A model generated the notes under the pieces. That model was not told where the DNA came from, ran no database searches, and was given only the letters and a program-made list of their open reading frames with translations. 64,000 bases of DNA. It comes from Thiofilum sp. Lineage in GTDB: Bacteria; Pseudomonadota; Gammaproteobacteria; Thiotrichales; Thiotrichaceae. A program made the position numbers and the translations under genes. Below are positions 1 to 8,326 of this stretch, in pieces. The stretch's first letter is position 1; each line of letters opens with the position of its first letter. The stretch spans positions 2,728,001-2,792,000 of the forward strand of contig NZ_JADJTF010000001.1 of the NCBI RefSeq assembly GCF_016711335.1. Direction: 5' to 3'.

Positions 1-1
1 A

Positions 2-2314
2 ACTGGGAGTGCGTTGGCGCATATTTTATTTACGCCTTATCCTCAAGGGATTGGGGGCGGTATATTTGGCTCGGTGATTGCGGGCTTTTTGGTAGAGAAA
101 ACCTTTTTCGGTTTTCATGGTTCGGTCTTACTCTTAGCGGCTTTATTTTTAGTGGGGATTACGCTAGTCACCGATATTCAATGGGGTGAAGTCACAGAAA
201 AGGTAGGTGACTGGGTGATTAAAATGTTTGGCAAATTATCCGCCCGTTTTGCTACCCCTAATACCCCCGTGACTGCTGGCGTTCAAAGCCCTCCTGAATA
301 TGGTCATAACCCAACCCGTACCGGACAACGCGTCGATACTTCATTATTTGCCACCACACAAGACTGGATTAAAAACAGTACTAAACAAGCCAGTGGTGTA
401 GTGTCAGGTTGGATGAATCGCTGGGGGCAAAAAGGGCGTCCTAGCGATCAGACCGCCAGTCGTAGCCGTGCGTTTCCTAGTCTAAGACGTAAAAACCCTT
501 TAGATACGGCTGGCTATGATGATGAGCATGACCCTTTATTTAAGGACACGAAGCGTAACGAAGAATTGGGTCGTGGCTCAGAGAGTGTGCTGAGAACACA
601 GGAGTTACAGCCGCCCGACCCCAATTTTTTAAGGGCTTCAACCGCAGCACAGAACCAAGCCGCGCATGCGGTACCTACTTCTGCAACAGCTTCCCCTACA
701 CCTGAGCCAGTACCGCTTGCTCCGAGTGCTCCCACTACTTTAGTGGTGGAAGAGGTAGGACAAGTAAAGCGCCGTCCGCGTGAATTACCCAAGCCAGTCG
801 CTAGTGCGGATAAATTAGTATTGCCGCCATTAAACTTACTCAATCCGCCTCCACCTGCCCGTGAACGTGTGACCCAAAGCAAAGAAAGCTTAAAGCGTAT
901 GGCAGAGCAATTAGTCGTGTCTTTAAGCCACTATGGGCTAAGAGATGTGGAGGTGGTGGCGAGTGATCCGGGACCTGTGATTACACGTTTTGAATTGCAA
1001 TTACCGGATGGCACGAAAGCCAGTAAAGTGTCAGGACTAGCCAATGATCTAGCGCGTAATTTATGTGTGTCTAGTGTACGGGTAGTGGAAGTCATTCCGG
1101 GGCGTCCAACGATTGGGGTTGAGATTCCCAATGAAAAGCGTGATGTAGTCACCATTAGCGAGATGCTAGCATCGGATGTTTATAATCATAGTCGTTCCCC
1201 TTTAACACTAGCTTTAGGTAAGGATATATCGGGCGTTCCGATAGTTGCAGACTTAGGGCGTATGCCGCATTTATTAGTCGCGGGTACAACGGGTTCGGGT
1301 AAGTCGGTCGCCGTCAATGCTATGCTTTTGAGTCTGTTATATAAAGCGACCCCTGAGCAAGTGCGCTTGATTATGATTGACCCCAAAATGCTGGAATTAA
1401 GTAGTTACGAAAATATTCCGCATTTATTAGCCCCTGTAGTCACGGACATGAAAGAGGCTGCTAATGCCTTGCGTTGGTGTGTCGCTGAAATGGAGCGGCG
1501 CTATATGCTCATGGCTAAGCTCAAAGTGCGTAATATTGCAGGCTATAACGCCAAAATTATTGAAGCCCAAGAGCGTGGTGAGCAAATTCCCGATCCTTTA
1601 TTTGACCCCACTAAATCGCTCGATACTCATCCTAAGCCTTTAACTACTCTGCCTTTTATTGTCGTGGTAGTCGATGAGTTTGCCGATATGATGATGGTGG
1701 TGGGTAAAAAGGTGGAGGAGCTGATTGCACGTTTAGCTCAAAAAGCGCGGGCTTCAGGGATTCACCTTATTTTAGCCACCCAACGCCCCTCCGTGGATGT
1801 CATTACTGGCTTGATTAAAGCTAATATTCCCACGCGTATCGCGTTTCAGGTATCGACCAAAATTGATTCGCGCACTATCTTAGATCAAGGGGGCGCTGAG
1901 CAATTATTAGGGTATGGTGATATGCTGTATATGCCTCCGGGGATTTCCATGCCGCAGCGGGTACATGGTGCATTAGTCACAGACCACGAGGTAGAGGAAG
2001 TGGCAACATTCCTCAAGCAGCAAATGGAACCGGACTATATTGAGGGGGTCTTAGAGGATGTTAGTACTTTAGCCGAAGGCTCAGGTGCTGATTTAGGGGA
2101 GCAGGGCGAAGAAGCTGATCCATTATATGATGAGGCCGTTGCTGTGGTGACAGAATCCCGTCGCGCTTCTATTTCTTACTTACAACGACGCTTAAAGGTG
2201 GGTTATAACCGTGCCGCGCGTATGATTGAAGATATGGAGGCCGCAGGAGTCGTGAGTCCGGTGTTAGCCAATGGAACGCGTGATGTACTCGCCCCTCCAC
2301 CCGTAAATGATTGA
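2..2314 (+). CDS. ftsK: DNA translocase FtsK, 5'-truncated by the window edge
   Basis: Septal DNA pump that moves chromosome dimers toward dif and activates XerCD. The reading frame is open to the first base, so the real start and the first membrane helices lie outside the window. What remains starts in the last transmembrane helix (about residues 20-50 of the visible part), then a Pro/Ala-rich low-complexity linker to about residue 290. The motor domain follows, with Walker A GTTGSGKS at about residues 424-431 counted from the TTG at 14, and a Walker B of hydrophobics plus DEFADMM near 550. The C-terminal winged-helix gamma domain (about 705-755, RRASISYLQRRLKVGYNRAA) would read KOPS sites. 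lolA follows immediately, the usual gammaproteobacterial order. Identification is firm; only the N-terminus is missing. Confidence 0.97.
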   Translation, partial: TGSALAHILFTPYPQGIGGGIFGSVIAGFLVEKTFFGFHGSVLLLAALFLVGITLVTDIQWGEVTEKVGDWVIKMFGKLSARFATPNTPVTAGVQSPPEYGHNPTRTGQRVDTSLFATTQDWIKNSTKQASGVVSGWMNRWGQKGRPSDQTASRSRAFPSLRRKNPLDTAGYDDEHDPLFKDTKRNEELGRGSESVLRTQELQPPDPNFLRASTAAQNQAAHAVPTSATASPTPEPVPLAPSAPTTLVVEEVGQVKRRPRELPKPVASADKLVLPPLNLLNPPPPARERVTQSKESLKRMAEQLVVSLSHYGLRDVEVVASDPGPVITRFELQLPDGTKASKVSGLANDLARNLCVSSVRVVEVIPGRPTIGVEIPNEKRDVVTISEMLASDVYNHSRSPLTLALGKDISGVPIVADLGRMPHLLVAGTTGSGKSVAVNAMLLSLLYKATPEQVRLIMIDPKMLELSSYENIPHLLAPVVTDMKEAANALRWCVAEMERRYMLMAKLKVRNIAGYNAKIIEAQERGEQIPDPLFDPTKSLDTHPKPLTTLPFIVVVVDEFADMMMVVGKKVEELIARLAQKARASGIHLILATQRPSVDVITGLIKANIPTRIAFQVSTKIDSRTILDQGGAEQLLGYGDMLYMPPGISMPQRVHGALVTDHEVEEVATFLKQQMEPDYIEGVLEDVSTLAEGSGADLGEQGEEADPLYDEAVAVVTESRRASISYLQRRLKVGYNRAARMIEDMEAAGVVSPVLANGTRDVLAPPPVND

Positions 2315-2322
2315 GGTTATTA

Positions 2323-2952
2323 ATGAAAAAAATTCTATTACAAACATTGGCTGGATTGAGTTTAGCTGTGAGTAGTTGGGCAGTTTCTGCGGCAGATCGT
2401 ACTACTTTGGACAATTTCTTTACTCAAGTAAACACCATGCAAGCGCAGTTTACCCAAGAAGTGTATGACGATGGTGGTAAATTACGCCAAAAATCACAAG
2501 GTAATGTGTTTTTAAGCCGTCCGGGAAAATTCAGTTGGGAGTATCGTGCTCCAGAAGCTCATCGTATTGTAGCCGATGGCAAAAACGTGTGGGTGCATGA
2601 TGTTGAGTTAGATCAAGTAACCGTTAAACCAATGTCGCAAGCATTATCGGCTGCTCCCGTTGGTTTATTGCTCAATAAGCAACCTGTGGAAAAACAGTTT
2701 CGCGTCACTGAGTTAGAACCATCAGGCGGTATGGCTTGGTTTAATCTGATTCCGCATCGGCGTGATTCCGATTTCACTGCTATGGATTTGGGAGTCAGTG
2801 ACCGTGGTATTCAGGAGATGGTACTAAGAGATAAGTTTGGCCAAGAAACGAAGATTCGTTTCAATGGAATGAGTCTGAATCCCGCTATTCCCGCCAATCG
2901 TTTCCAATTCACTCCTCCAGCAGGCGTCGATGTTATTGGTAAACCTTCTTAA
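2323..2952 (+). CDS. lolA: Outer-membrane lipoprotein carrier protein LolA
   Basis: Periplasmic chaperone that takes lipoproteins from the LolCDE transporter and hands them to LolB. I start it at the ATG at 2323, not the in-frame TTG at 2311, because a GAGG ribosome site lies just upstream and translation then begins with a classical signal peptide (residues 1-23 or 24, MKK then a hydrophobic core and an AXA-like cleavage site). The mature part has the LolA pattern: TLDNFF near the N-terminus, QAQFTQ, a GKFSWEY strand and the FNGMSLNPAIPANRFQFTPP tail. At 209 residues it has the usual length. It sits 8 bases after ftsK and before rarA, and the inner-membrane partners LolC, LolE and LolD are encoded at 14.2-17.4 kb. 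Confidence 0.95.
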   Translation: MKKILLQTLAGLSLAVSSWAVSAADRTTLDNFFTQVNTMQAQFTQEVYDDGGKLRQKSQGNVFLSRPGKFSWEYRAPEAHRIVADGKNVWVHDVELDQVTVKPMSQALSAAPVGLLLNKQPVEKQFRVTELEPSGGMAWFNLIPHRRDSDFTAMDLGVSDRGIQEMVLRDKFGQETKIRFNGMSLNPAIPANRFQFTPPAGVDVIGKPS

Positions 2953-2974
2953 TGAGCGCTTAGCTAGTCATTAA

Positions 2975-4288
2975 GTGAGTACGCTTAATTATCAGCCCTT
3001 AGCCGAAAGAATGCGCCCCACGACTTTAGCTGAGTACGTGGGGCAATCTCATTTATTAGCCCCTAATAAAGCATTGTGCCGAGCTATCGAGGGGCAGCAT
3101 TATCACTCATTATTATTTTGGGGACCTCCGGGGACGGGTAAAACCACACTGGCACGTTTGATTGCACACTATTGGCAAGCCCATTGGATTAATTTGTCGG
3201 CAGTTTTGGCTGGAGTGAAAGAGATTCGGGCCGCTTTAAGTGAGGCGGAGCAGCATCGACCCCAATCCACCGTAGTATTCGTCGATGAAGTACATCGCTT
3301 TAATAAAGCACAGCAAGATGCGTTTTTGCCCGCGATTGAAAGTGGGCTGATTATTTTTATTGGTGCTACTACTGAAAATCCTTCCTTTGCTTTGAATAAT
3401 GCTTTGCTCTCAAGGCTTAGAACCTATGTGCTTAAAGCATTGACAGCTCACGATATTCAACAAGTACTCCAGCAAGCATTAGCATCAGAGCGCGGCTTAA
3501 ATGCGCTTGTAGCACAGCCAATTACCCTAGAAGCGGATGCTTTGGAGTACTTAGCACAGTGGGCAGATGGTGATGCTAGACGCGCCTTAAATACCTTAGA
3601 AATTGCGGCTGATTTAGCTGAAGCTGAAAGTGCATTAGACGCACCTATCATCACTTTAAGTACTGTGCAGAGTGTCTTAGGCGAAAGTACCCGCCGCTTT
3701 GATAAAGGGGGCGATGTCTTTTATGAGCAAATATCAGCGATGCATAAATCAGTACGTGGTACTGACCCTGATGCGGCACTTTATTGGCTAGTGCGTATGC
3801 TTGATGGAGGGTGTGATCCTCTTTATATCGCACGGCGCTTGATTCGTATGGCGAGTGAAGATATTGGTAATGCCGATCCTAGAGCACTGACCTTAGCACT
3901 GAATGCGTGGGAGTCTTATGAACGCTTAGGTAGTCCAGAAGGTGAGTTAATGTTGGCTCAAGCGGTGATTTACCTCGCGTGTGCCCCCAAAAGTAATGCA
4001 GTCTATCAAGCTTTAAAGCTAGCTCAAGCCGATGTTACTCAATATGGCTCGCTGGAAGTGCCGCTGCATTTACGCAATGCACCCACTAGCTTTATGAAGC
4101 AGCTAGATTATGGCAAAGACTATCACTATGCTCACGATGCGCCCGATGCTTATGTCGTGGGTGAGCAATACTTGCCCGCTGAGCTACAGGGTAAACATTA
4201 TTACGAGCCAGTTGAGCGCGGCTTAGAAATCAAAATACGTGCGAAATTACAACACCTACGTCAACTCAATCAAGTAGCTTCTAAGTAG
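2975..4288 (+). CDS. rarA: Replication-associated recombination protein A (RarA/MgsA)
   Basis: AAA+ ATPase related to clamp loaders and eukaryotic WRNIP1, acting at stalled replication forks. The opening (PLAERMRPTTLAEYVGQSHL) is the family hallmark; Walker A is GPPGTGKT at residues 50-57 and Walker B is VVFVDEVHRFN around 100-110, with sensor 1 in FIGATTENPSF. The C-terminal half holds the tetramerisation region (SFMKQLDYGKDYHYAHD). The start is a GTG at 2975 with no strong ribosome site in front, 22 bases after lolA; the protein start aligns with family members, so I keep it. Length 437 aa is typical. Confidence 0.95.
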   Translation: MSTLNYQPLAERMRPTTLAEYVGQSHLLAPNKALCRAIEGQHYHSLLFWGPPGTGKTTLARLIAHYWQAHWINLSAVLAGVKEIRAALSEAEQHRPQSTVVFVDEVHRFNKAQQDAFLPAIESGLIIFIGATTENPSFALNNALLSRLRTYVLKALTAHDIQQVLQQALASERGLNALVAQPITLEADALEYLAQWADGDARRALNTLEIAADLAEAESALDAPIITLSTVQSVLGESTRRFDKGGDVFYEQISAMHKSVRGTDPDAALYWLVRMLDGGCDPLYIARRLIRMASEDIGNADPRALTLALNAWESYERLGSPEGELMLAQAVIYLACAPKSNAVYQALKLAQADVTQYGSLEVPLHLRNAPTSFMKQLDYGKDYHYAHDAPDAYVVGEQYLPAELQGKHYYEPVERGLEIKIRAKLQHLRQLNQVASK

Positions 4289-4357
4289 GATGTCAGGAAG
4301 CTAATTAACTCGTTTCTATTGCCCAGACTATCGGCTTCTGGCTATGATTAGTTTTAT

Positions 4358-4380
4358 TGTATATGGTTTGAGGATATACA
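4358..4380. promoter_or_regulatory. Probable VapBC operator (inverted repeat)
   Basis: A 7-bp perfect inverted repeat, TGTATAT at 4358-4364 and ATATACA at 4374-4380, separated by nine bases, ends one base before the vapB start codon and spans the GAGG ribosome site. AbrB-type antitoxins usually repress their own operon from such a site. The symmetry is seen in the sequence; the function is inferred. Confidence 0.55.
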
Positions 4381-4381
4381 A

Positions 4382-4618
4382 ATGAGTAGTGCACAAACAA
4401 CGCTTTTTAAAAGTAATCAAAGCCAAGCAGTTCGTTTACCTAAAAGTGTGGAGCTACCTGCCTCAGTGCGACAGGTGCGTATTATAGCAATCGGTAAACA
4501 GCGCATTATTACCCCTCTTTACGAAAGCTGGGATGATTGGTTTGATCGTTCCGAATGTACACCTGACTTTATGCAGGAGCGTATGCAACCTAGTGATCAG
4601 GAGCGGGAGTCACTGTAG
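4382..4618 (+). CDS. vapB: VapB-family antitoxin
   Basis: Small AbrB/SpoVT-like antitoxin of a type II toxin-antitoxin pair. The N-terminal SQAVRLPKSVELPASVRQVRI is the swapped-hairpin DNA-binding core of VapB proteins of the MvpA class; the C-terminal third (SWDDWFD...) is the acidic, toxin-binding tail. It has 78 residues, a GAGG ribosome site about eight bases before the ATG, and its stop codon directly abuts the toxin start, so the two are translated together. The upstream inverted repeat at 4358-4380 is the likely autoregulatory site. Confidence 0.9.
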   Translation: MSSAQTTLFKSNQSQAVRLPKSVELPASVRQVRIIAIGKQRIITPLYESWDDWFDRSECTPDFMQERMQPSDQERESL

Positions 4619-5020
4619 ATGCTCAAGTATTTGCTGGATACTAATATGGTGATTTATACGATTAAAAATCGTCCTGCCTCGGTACGTGAGGCATTTAAAC
4701 GCCATGAGGGGCAATTAGCCATTTCAACCGTAACATGGGGTGAACTGATTTTTGGTGCAGAACGCTCTAAACGTCCTGAGCAAAATTATAGGGATATTGA
4801 AGGGCTAGCTGCTCGTTTAGAAGTATTGGCGTTTGATGAGAATGCAGCGGCTCATTTTGGACAAATTAGAGCGGAGCTATATGCTATCGGTCAACCGATA
4901 GGTCCCTATGATATGATGATTGCAGGGCATGCGCGTTCTCAAGGGCTGGTTTTAGTAACCAACAATACTCGTGAGTTTAGTCGAGTCGCAGGATTACGCA
5001 TAGAGGATTGGGTGGTGTAA
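4619..5020 (+). CDS. vapC: VapC-family PIN-domain ribonuclease toxin
   Basis: Mg2+-dependent RNase toxin; enteric relatives (MvpT/VapC) cut initiator tRNA. The PIN-domain acids are visible: D7 in LLDTN, E42 in WGELIFGAERS, D98 in GPYDMMIAGHA, and the TNNTREF strand near residue 114. The long match to the MvpT class (TIKNRPASVREAF, GQIRAEL, GLVLVTNNTREFSRV) makes the assignment firm. At 133 aa it is full length, and it starts at the base after the vapB stop. The active-site acids are all present, so the toxin appears intact. Confidence 0.93.
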   Translation: MLKYLLDTNMVIYTIKNRPASVREAFKRHEGQLAISTVTWGELIFGAERSKRPEQNYRDIEGLAARLEVLAFDENAAAHFGQIRAELYAIGQPIGPYDMMIAGHARSQGLVLVTNNTREFSRVAGLRIEDWVV

Positions 5021-5117
5021 TGCTAGTAAGCGCTCTTGAAATTGAGCGGCTAAGTTTAGCACTCTTAATAGAGCAGCATCAGCCCTAAGGTCTTGGCAAT
5101 TTTTTTAGGGGTACTCT

Positions 5118-6779
5118 ATGTCCCAACAGTACGATTTTATTATTATTGGCGCGGGTACGGCGGGTTGTTTATTAGCTAATCGGCTCAGTGCTAATGGGCG
5201 CTATTCCGTCCTACTGTTGGAAGCGGGCAAACGTGATAATTATCCTTGGATTCATATTCCAGTAGGTTATTTATATTGCATTGGTAATCCACGCACCGAC
5301 TGGCTGTATTTCACCGAACCGGATCAAGGCTTAAATGGAAGGCAGTTGCGTTATCCACGCGGTAAAACCTTGGGTGGTTGTTCGTCGATTAATGGCATGA
5401 TCTATATGCGTGGACAGGCGCGTGATTATGAGCAATGGGCGACACTCACCGGAAATCCCGCATGGTCATGGGAGCAAGTGCTACCCGACTTTAAACGCCA
5501 CGAAAATCACTATCGCTTAGATCAGGGGGATTTTGAGCTAGGTGCTGAAGGACACTATGCGGATTGGCACGGGCATGGCGGCGAGTGGCGTATTGAAAAA
5601 CAACGCTTGCATTGGGATATTCTCGATGCCTTTGCTAACGCCATGAATCAACTAGGTATTCCTAATACGGATGATTTTAATCGCGGGGATAATTATGGTG
5701 TGGGCTATTTTGAGGTCAATCAAAAAGCAGGCTGGCGCTGGAATGCTGCTAAAGCTTTTTTACGCCCCGCTTTAAAGCGCCCTAATTTGACCGTGTGGAC
5801 TGACGCGACTGTACAAAAACTCAACTTTGCTGTTAATGGTGCTAGTAAACGCTGTACAGGCGTTGAGCTAAGTCACAATGGACAGAAACTACGGATTCAA
5901 GCGCGGCACGAGGTGATTTTAAGTGCGGGTGCGATTGGCTCACCACAGCTATTGCAATTATCGGGTGTAGGAGATGCTAGTCTCCTACAACATAAGGGCA
6001 TTCCCTTAGTGCATGAATTGCAAGGAGTGGGGGAAAACTTGCAAGATCATTTGCAAATTCGTGCAGTATTTAAACTCCATCAGGCTAAAACCTTAAATAC
6101 CCTAGCGAATAGTTGGTTAGGTAAAGCAAAAATCGGTTGGGAATATGCCTTAAAGCGCACTGGTCCTATGAGCATGTCACCTTCGCAATTGGGAGCGTTT
6201 ACTCGTTCTAGCCCTGAGCAGCCTTATGCTAATCTGGAATATCATGTGCAACCCTTGAGCCTTGATGCCTTTGGACAGCCTTTGCATAGTTTCCCTGCTA
6301 TGACGGCGAGTGTGTGTAATCTCAATCCGAGTAGTCGGGGCTATGTACGCTTAAAAACTCCCCATGCACACGATGCACCAGCGATTGCTCCCCATTATTT
6401 AAGTACTCTGGACGATCAGTTGATTGCCGCGCAAAGCTTAAGGCAGGTGCGTGCGATTGCGGCACAGCCTGCACTAGCCCCTTATCAACCGCAAGAGTGG
6501 AAGCCCGGAACTCAATTTCAAACTGATGAGGAGTTGATTAAATTAGCCGGTGATATAGCCACTACCATTTTTCACCCTGTGGGGACTTGCAAAATGGGTA
6601 AAGACTCTGATCTGAGTGCGGTGGTGGATAGTGAATTGAAAGTATTAGGGATTCAGGGCTTGCGCGTAGTGGATGCGAGTATTATGCCGACTATTACCAG
6701 CGGCAATACCAACTCCCCCACCTTAATGATTGCCGAGAAAGCGGCGGCGTGGATGTTGCGCGATAGTGGCAAGGCTTAA
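5118..6779 (+). CDS. GMC-family FAD-dependent oxidoreductase (choline/alcohol dehydrogenase-like)
   Basis: Flavoprotein that oxidises a hydroxyl group of its substrate. The N-terminal dinucleotide fold shows IIGAGTAGCLLANRL at about residues 8-22; GMC signature 1 lies around 80-105 (PRGKTLGGCSSINGMIYMRG) and signature 2 near 270-285 (GAIGSPQLLQLSGVG). The C-terminal substrate domain carries the catalytic histidine region (TIFHPVGTCKMG) and the closing NTNSPTLMIAEKAA. The 553-aa length suits choline dehydrogenase (BetA) or AlkJ-like alcohol dehydrogenases, but no betB or betI is next to it, so I do not name the substrate. It appears to be a single-gene unit. Confidence 0.9.
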   Translation: MSQQYDFIIIGAGTAGCLLANRLSANGRYSVLLLEAGKRDNYPWIHIPVGYLYCIGNPRTDWLYFTEPDQGLNGRQLRYPRGKTLGGCSSINGMIYMRGQARDYEQWATLTGNPAWSWEQVLPDFKRHENHYRLDQGDFELGAEGHYADWHGHGGEWRIEKQRLHWDILDAFANAMNQLGIPNTDDFNRGDNYGVGYFEVNQKAGWRWNAAKAFLRPALKRPNLTVWTDATVQKLNFAVNGASKRCTGVELSHNGQKLRIQARHEVILSAGAIGSPQLLQLSGVGDASLLQHKGIPLVHELQGVGENLQDHLQIRAVFKLHQAKTLNTLANSWLGKAKIGWEYALKRTGPMSMSPSQLGAFTRSSPEQPYANLEYHVQPLSLDAFGQPLHSFPAMTASVCNLNPSSRGYVRLKTPHAHDAPAIAPHYLSTLDDQLIAAQSLRQVRAIAAQPALAPYQPQEWKPGTQFQTDEELIKLAGDIATTIFHPVGTCKMGKDSDLSAVVDSELKVLGIQGLRVVDASIMPTITSGNTNSPTLMIAEKAAAWMLRDSGKA

Positions 6780-6861
6780 GATCTAATCCTTTTAGGCAAT
6801 AGGCTAAGGCTTAAAGCTATGCTATTCCTGTGTTTTTAATCCTAGTCTAGGTGTCAACTAT

Positions 6862-7152
6862 ATGGACGAAATCACAAAAGAACGCCAAATTTTAATGGCT
6901 ATGCGTAAAACTTTAGCCAAGATTGTGCGTGACTTGACACCCAATGAGCGTACTGAACGCTATCCCTTGAGCGACGATACCGTCGAGGACGTGAAACATT
7001 GTTTTGATCTGATTGCCGCGCGTGAGCGTGAGCTAGCGCAATTGGCGGGGGTACAACAAGCCTATCCCCATTTCACTGATGAACAACGCACGACTAAAGC
7101 GCAAGTGATTCGTTTTAAAGCCACCCCAAAAGCAGGAACTGAACATGAGTGA
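6862..7152 (+). CDS. Conserved hypothetical protein, upstream partner of an MbcA/Xre-type antitoxin
   Basis: I do not recognise a domain in this 96-aa, charged, probably all-helical soluble protein (helices around residues 3-25 and 42-62). Its last 8 bases overlap the start of the next gene, which has an Xre/MbcA/ParS-type toxin-binding domain, so the two are almost certainly translated together. Position suggests a partner or cofactor of that protein, but it shows none of the features of a RES-domain toxin and is far too short for one. Start ATG at 6862; the ribosome site is weak. Confidence 0.7.
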   Translation: MDEITKERQILMAMRKTLAKIVRDLTPNERTERYPLSDDTVEDVKHCFDLIAARERELAQLAGVQQAYPHFTDEQRTTKAQVIRFKATPKAGTEHE

Positions 7153-7567
7153 TTTTAATTCGGAAGAGTTAAATGTATTAACCCAACAAGTCCTACGCCA
7201 ACTCGATACTTGGGAAATCAGCCCAGAAAAAAGTGTGCAACTACTCGGTGTGAGTGAAGAAGTAAAGCCACGCCAGCTCCAATCTTATCGCACGGGCTTA
7301 AAGACCTTATCGGCGGACAGTCTAGAGCGTATGGGACATATTGTGGGGATAGGGGAGGCATTACGCACTACTTACCCGTTTAGTGCGGCGATGCAGATTA
7401 AATGGCTTAATCAGGTACATCGGCGTTTTGCCGGTAAAACCCCTCTTGAGGTCATGATGCAAGAGGGCGTAGATGGCTTGCTCAAGGTACGCGTTGAACT
7501 CGATTGTACTTATGGTTATGCCCTAGCCGATGCACAATACCAAAAGTCTAAAGAGCAATCCGCCTAA
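7145..7567 (+). CDS. MbcA/ParS/Xre-family antitoxin-like protein
   Basis: A 140-aa protein in two parts. Residues about 20-75 look like a degenerate Xre-type helix-turn-helix (SPEKSVQLLGVSEEVKPRQLQSYRTG..TLSADSLERMGHIVGIGEALRTTYP). Residues about 85-125 match the toxin-binding domain of MbcA/ParS/Xre antitoxins (old name DUF2384): MQIKWLNQVHRRFAGKTPLEVMMQEGVDGLLKVRVELD. In known systems this domain holds a RES-domain NAD-degrading toxin, encoded downstream. Here no RES gene follows; instead a 96-aa protein overlaps the gene from upstream. It may be a solitary regulator or half of a different module. Domain assignment is from recognised sequence pattern, function is inferred. Confidence 0.75.
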   Translation: MSDFNSEELNVLTQQVLRQLDTWEISPEKSVQLLGVSEEVKPRQLQSYRTGLKTLSADSLERMGHIVGIGEALRTTYPFSAAMQIKWLNQVHRRFAGKTPLEVMMQEGVDGLLKVRVELDCTYGYALADAQYQKSKEQSA

Positions 7568-7593
7568 TCATTTCTGAGTTACTAACCTATCAC

Positions 7594-7962
7594 TTATCTA
7601 AGGCGCGGTTGTTTAAAGTATTCAAGTGGACGGGGTTGGCGCTTATAAGCGCGTTTTTGACTATTGCTAATTAAGCGTTGTTCCCCCGTCTGCTGTTTCC
7701 AGAAATAGCGTGCCATATCCTGCCACTTCATAAAATTCTCATTTTCTACTAAAAGCTTATACCAATAAGTGTTGGGCGTCGTCAGGATAGAAGCGTGTAT
7801 AGGTTGGGTGCGTTGTTTGGCGGTAAGTTGAGAGGATGAATTGACCTCAGAGGGAGGCGTTCTGACTCTGGAGGAGGCTGCAAAAGTGACTTCGGCCGTG
7901 CTATACGTCAGGATTAATAAGCAAAATGCCATGGTAGGTATTGGCAAAATAGTGTTTTTCAT
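7594..7962 (-). CDS. Small exported protein of unknown function
   Basis: Unrecognised 122-aa protein. An N-terminal signal peptide is plain (MKN, a hydrophobic run, then a cleavage site after VTFAA near residue 29), so it should be periplasmic or secreted. The mature part is basic and rich in Gln, Arg and Pro, with a WYKLLVENENFMKWQDMARYFWKQQ segment in the middle; there are no cysteines and no later membrane helix. A purine-rich ribosome site (GAGGGG) lies before the ATG. It converges on the MbcA-like gene and shares its upstream interval with the gene starting at 8327. Confidence 0.6.
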   Translation of the reverse strand: MKNTILPIPTMAFCLLILTYSTAEVTFAASSRVRTPPSEVNSSSQLTAKQRTQPIHASILTTPNTYWYKLLVENENFMKWQDMARYFWKQQTGEQRLISNSQKRAYKRQPRPLEYFKQPRLR

Positions 7963-8326
7963 TATTTGTTTCCCCTCAAGTACAAACAGAAAAATTGATT
8001 TTTTGATCTTTTATTAAGTCAATGTCATTAGTAATAGTAATGGGTTGACACTCTCCTCCCCAATAGGATGGCAGTTACCTTACTTAACCTTAGGTAGTCG
8101 GATTAATACCTTACTGACCTAGTGTCAGTATCCTCAGACGAAAGGTATAAAATTGGTTGATAGTTGTAATTATTATTAGGGCATAGAGTAACGCTTATAG
8201 CGCTAGAAAACCTTCCAATTATTGAAATATAAGCACTCAAATTCAGCGACTAATTAGTATTGAAAAATACCTAAGATTTGCTACCAAGGTTATATATTGT
8301 CTAACTGAATTAAACAGGAATATGTC
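7963..8326. other. Divergent intergenic region with a short perfect inverted repeat
   Basis: This 364-bp AT-rich interval separates two divergent genes and must hold both promoters. The clearest structure is a 7-bp inverted repeat, TACTGAC at 8112-8118 and GTCAGTA at 8124-8130, around a 5-base centre, which could be a regulator site. A TTGACA lies at 8045-8050 but no convincing -10 element is 16-18 bases away. I see no open reading frame or RNA gene in it. Confidence 0.4.

Noticed and set aside
514..882. Long minus-strand frame inside ftsK
   Set aside because: Shadow of the Pro/Ala-rich linker of ftsK; no ribosome site or recognisable protein features.
8045..8073. TTGACA as the promoter of the gene starting at 8327
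   Set aside because: No acceptable -10 element lies at 16-18 bases, and the start codon is 280 bases away.
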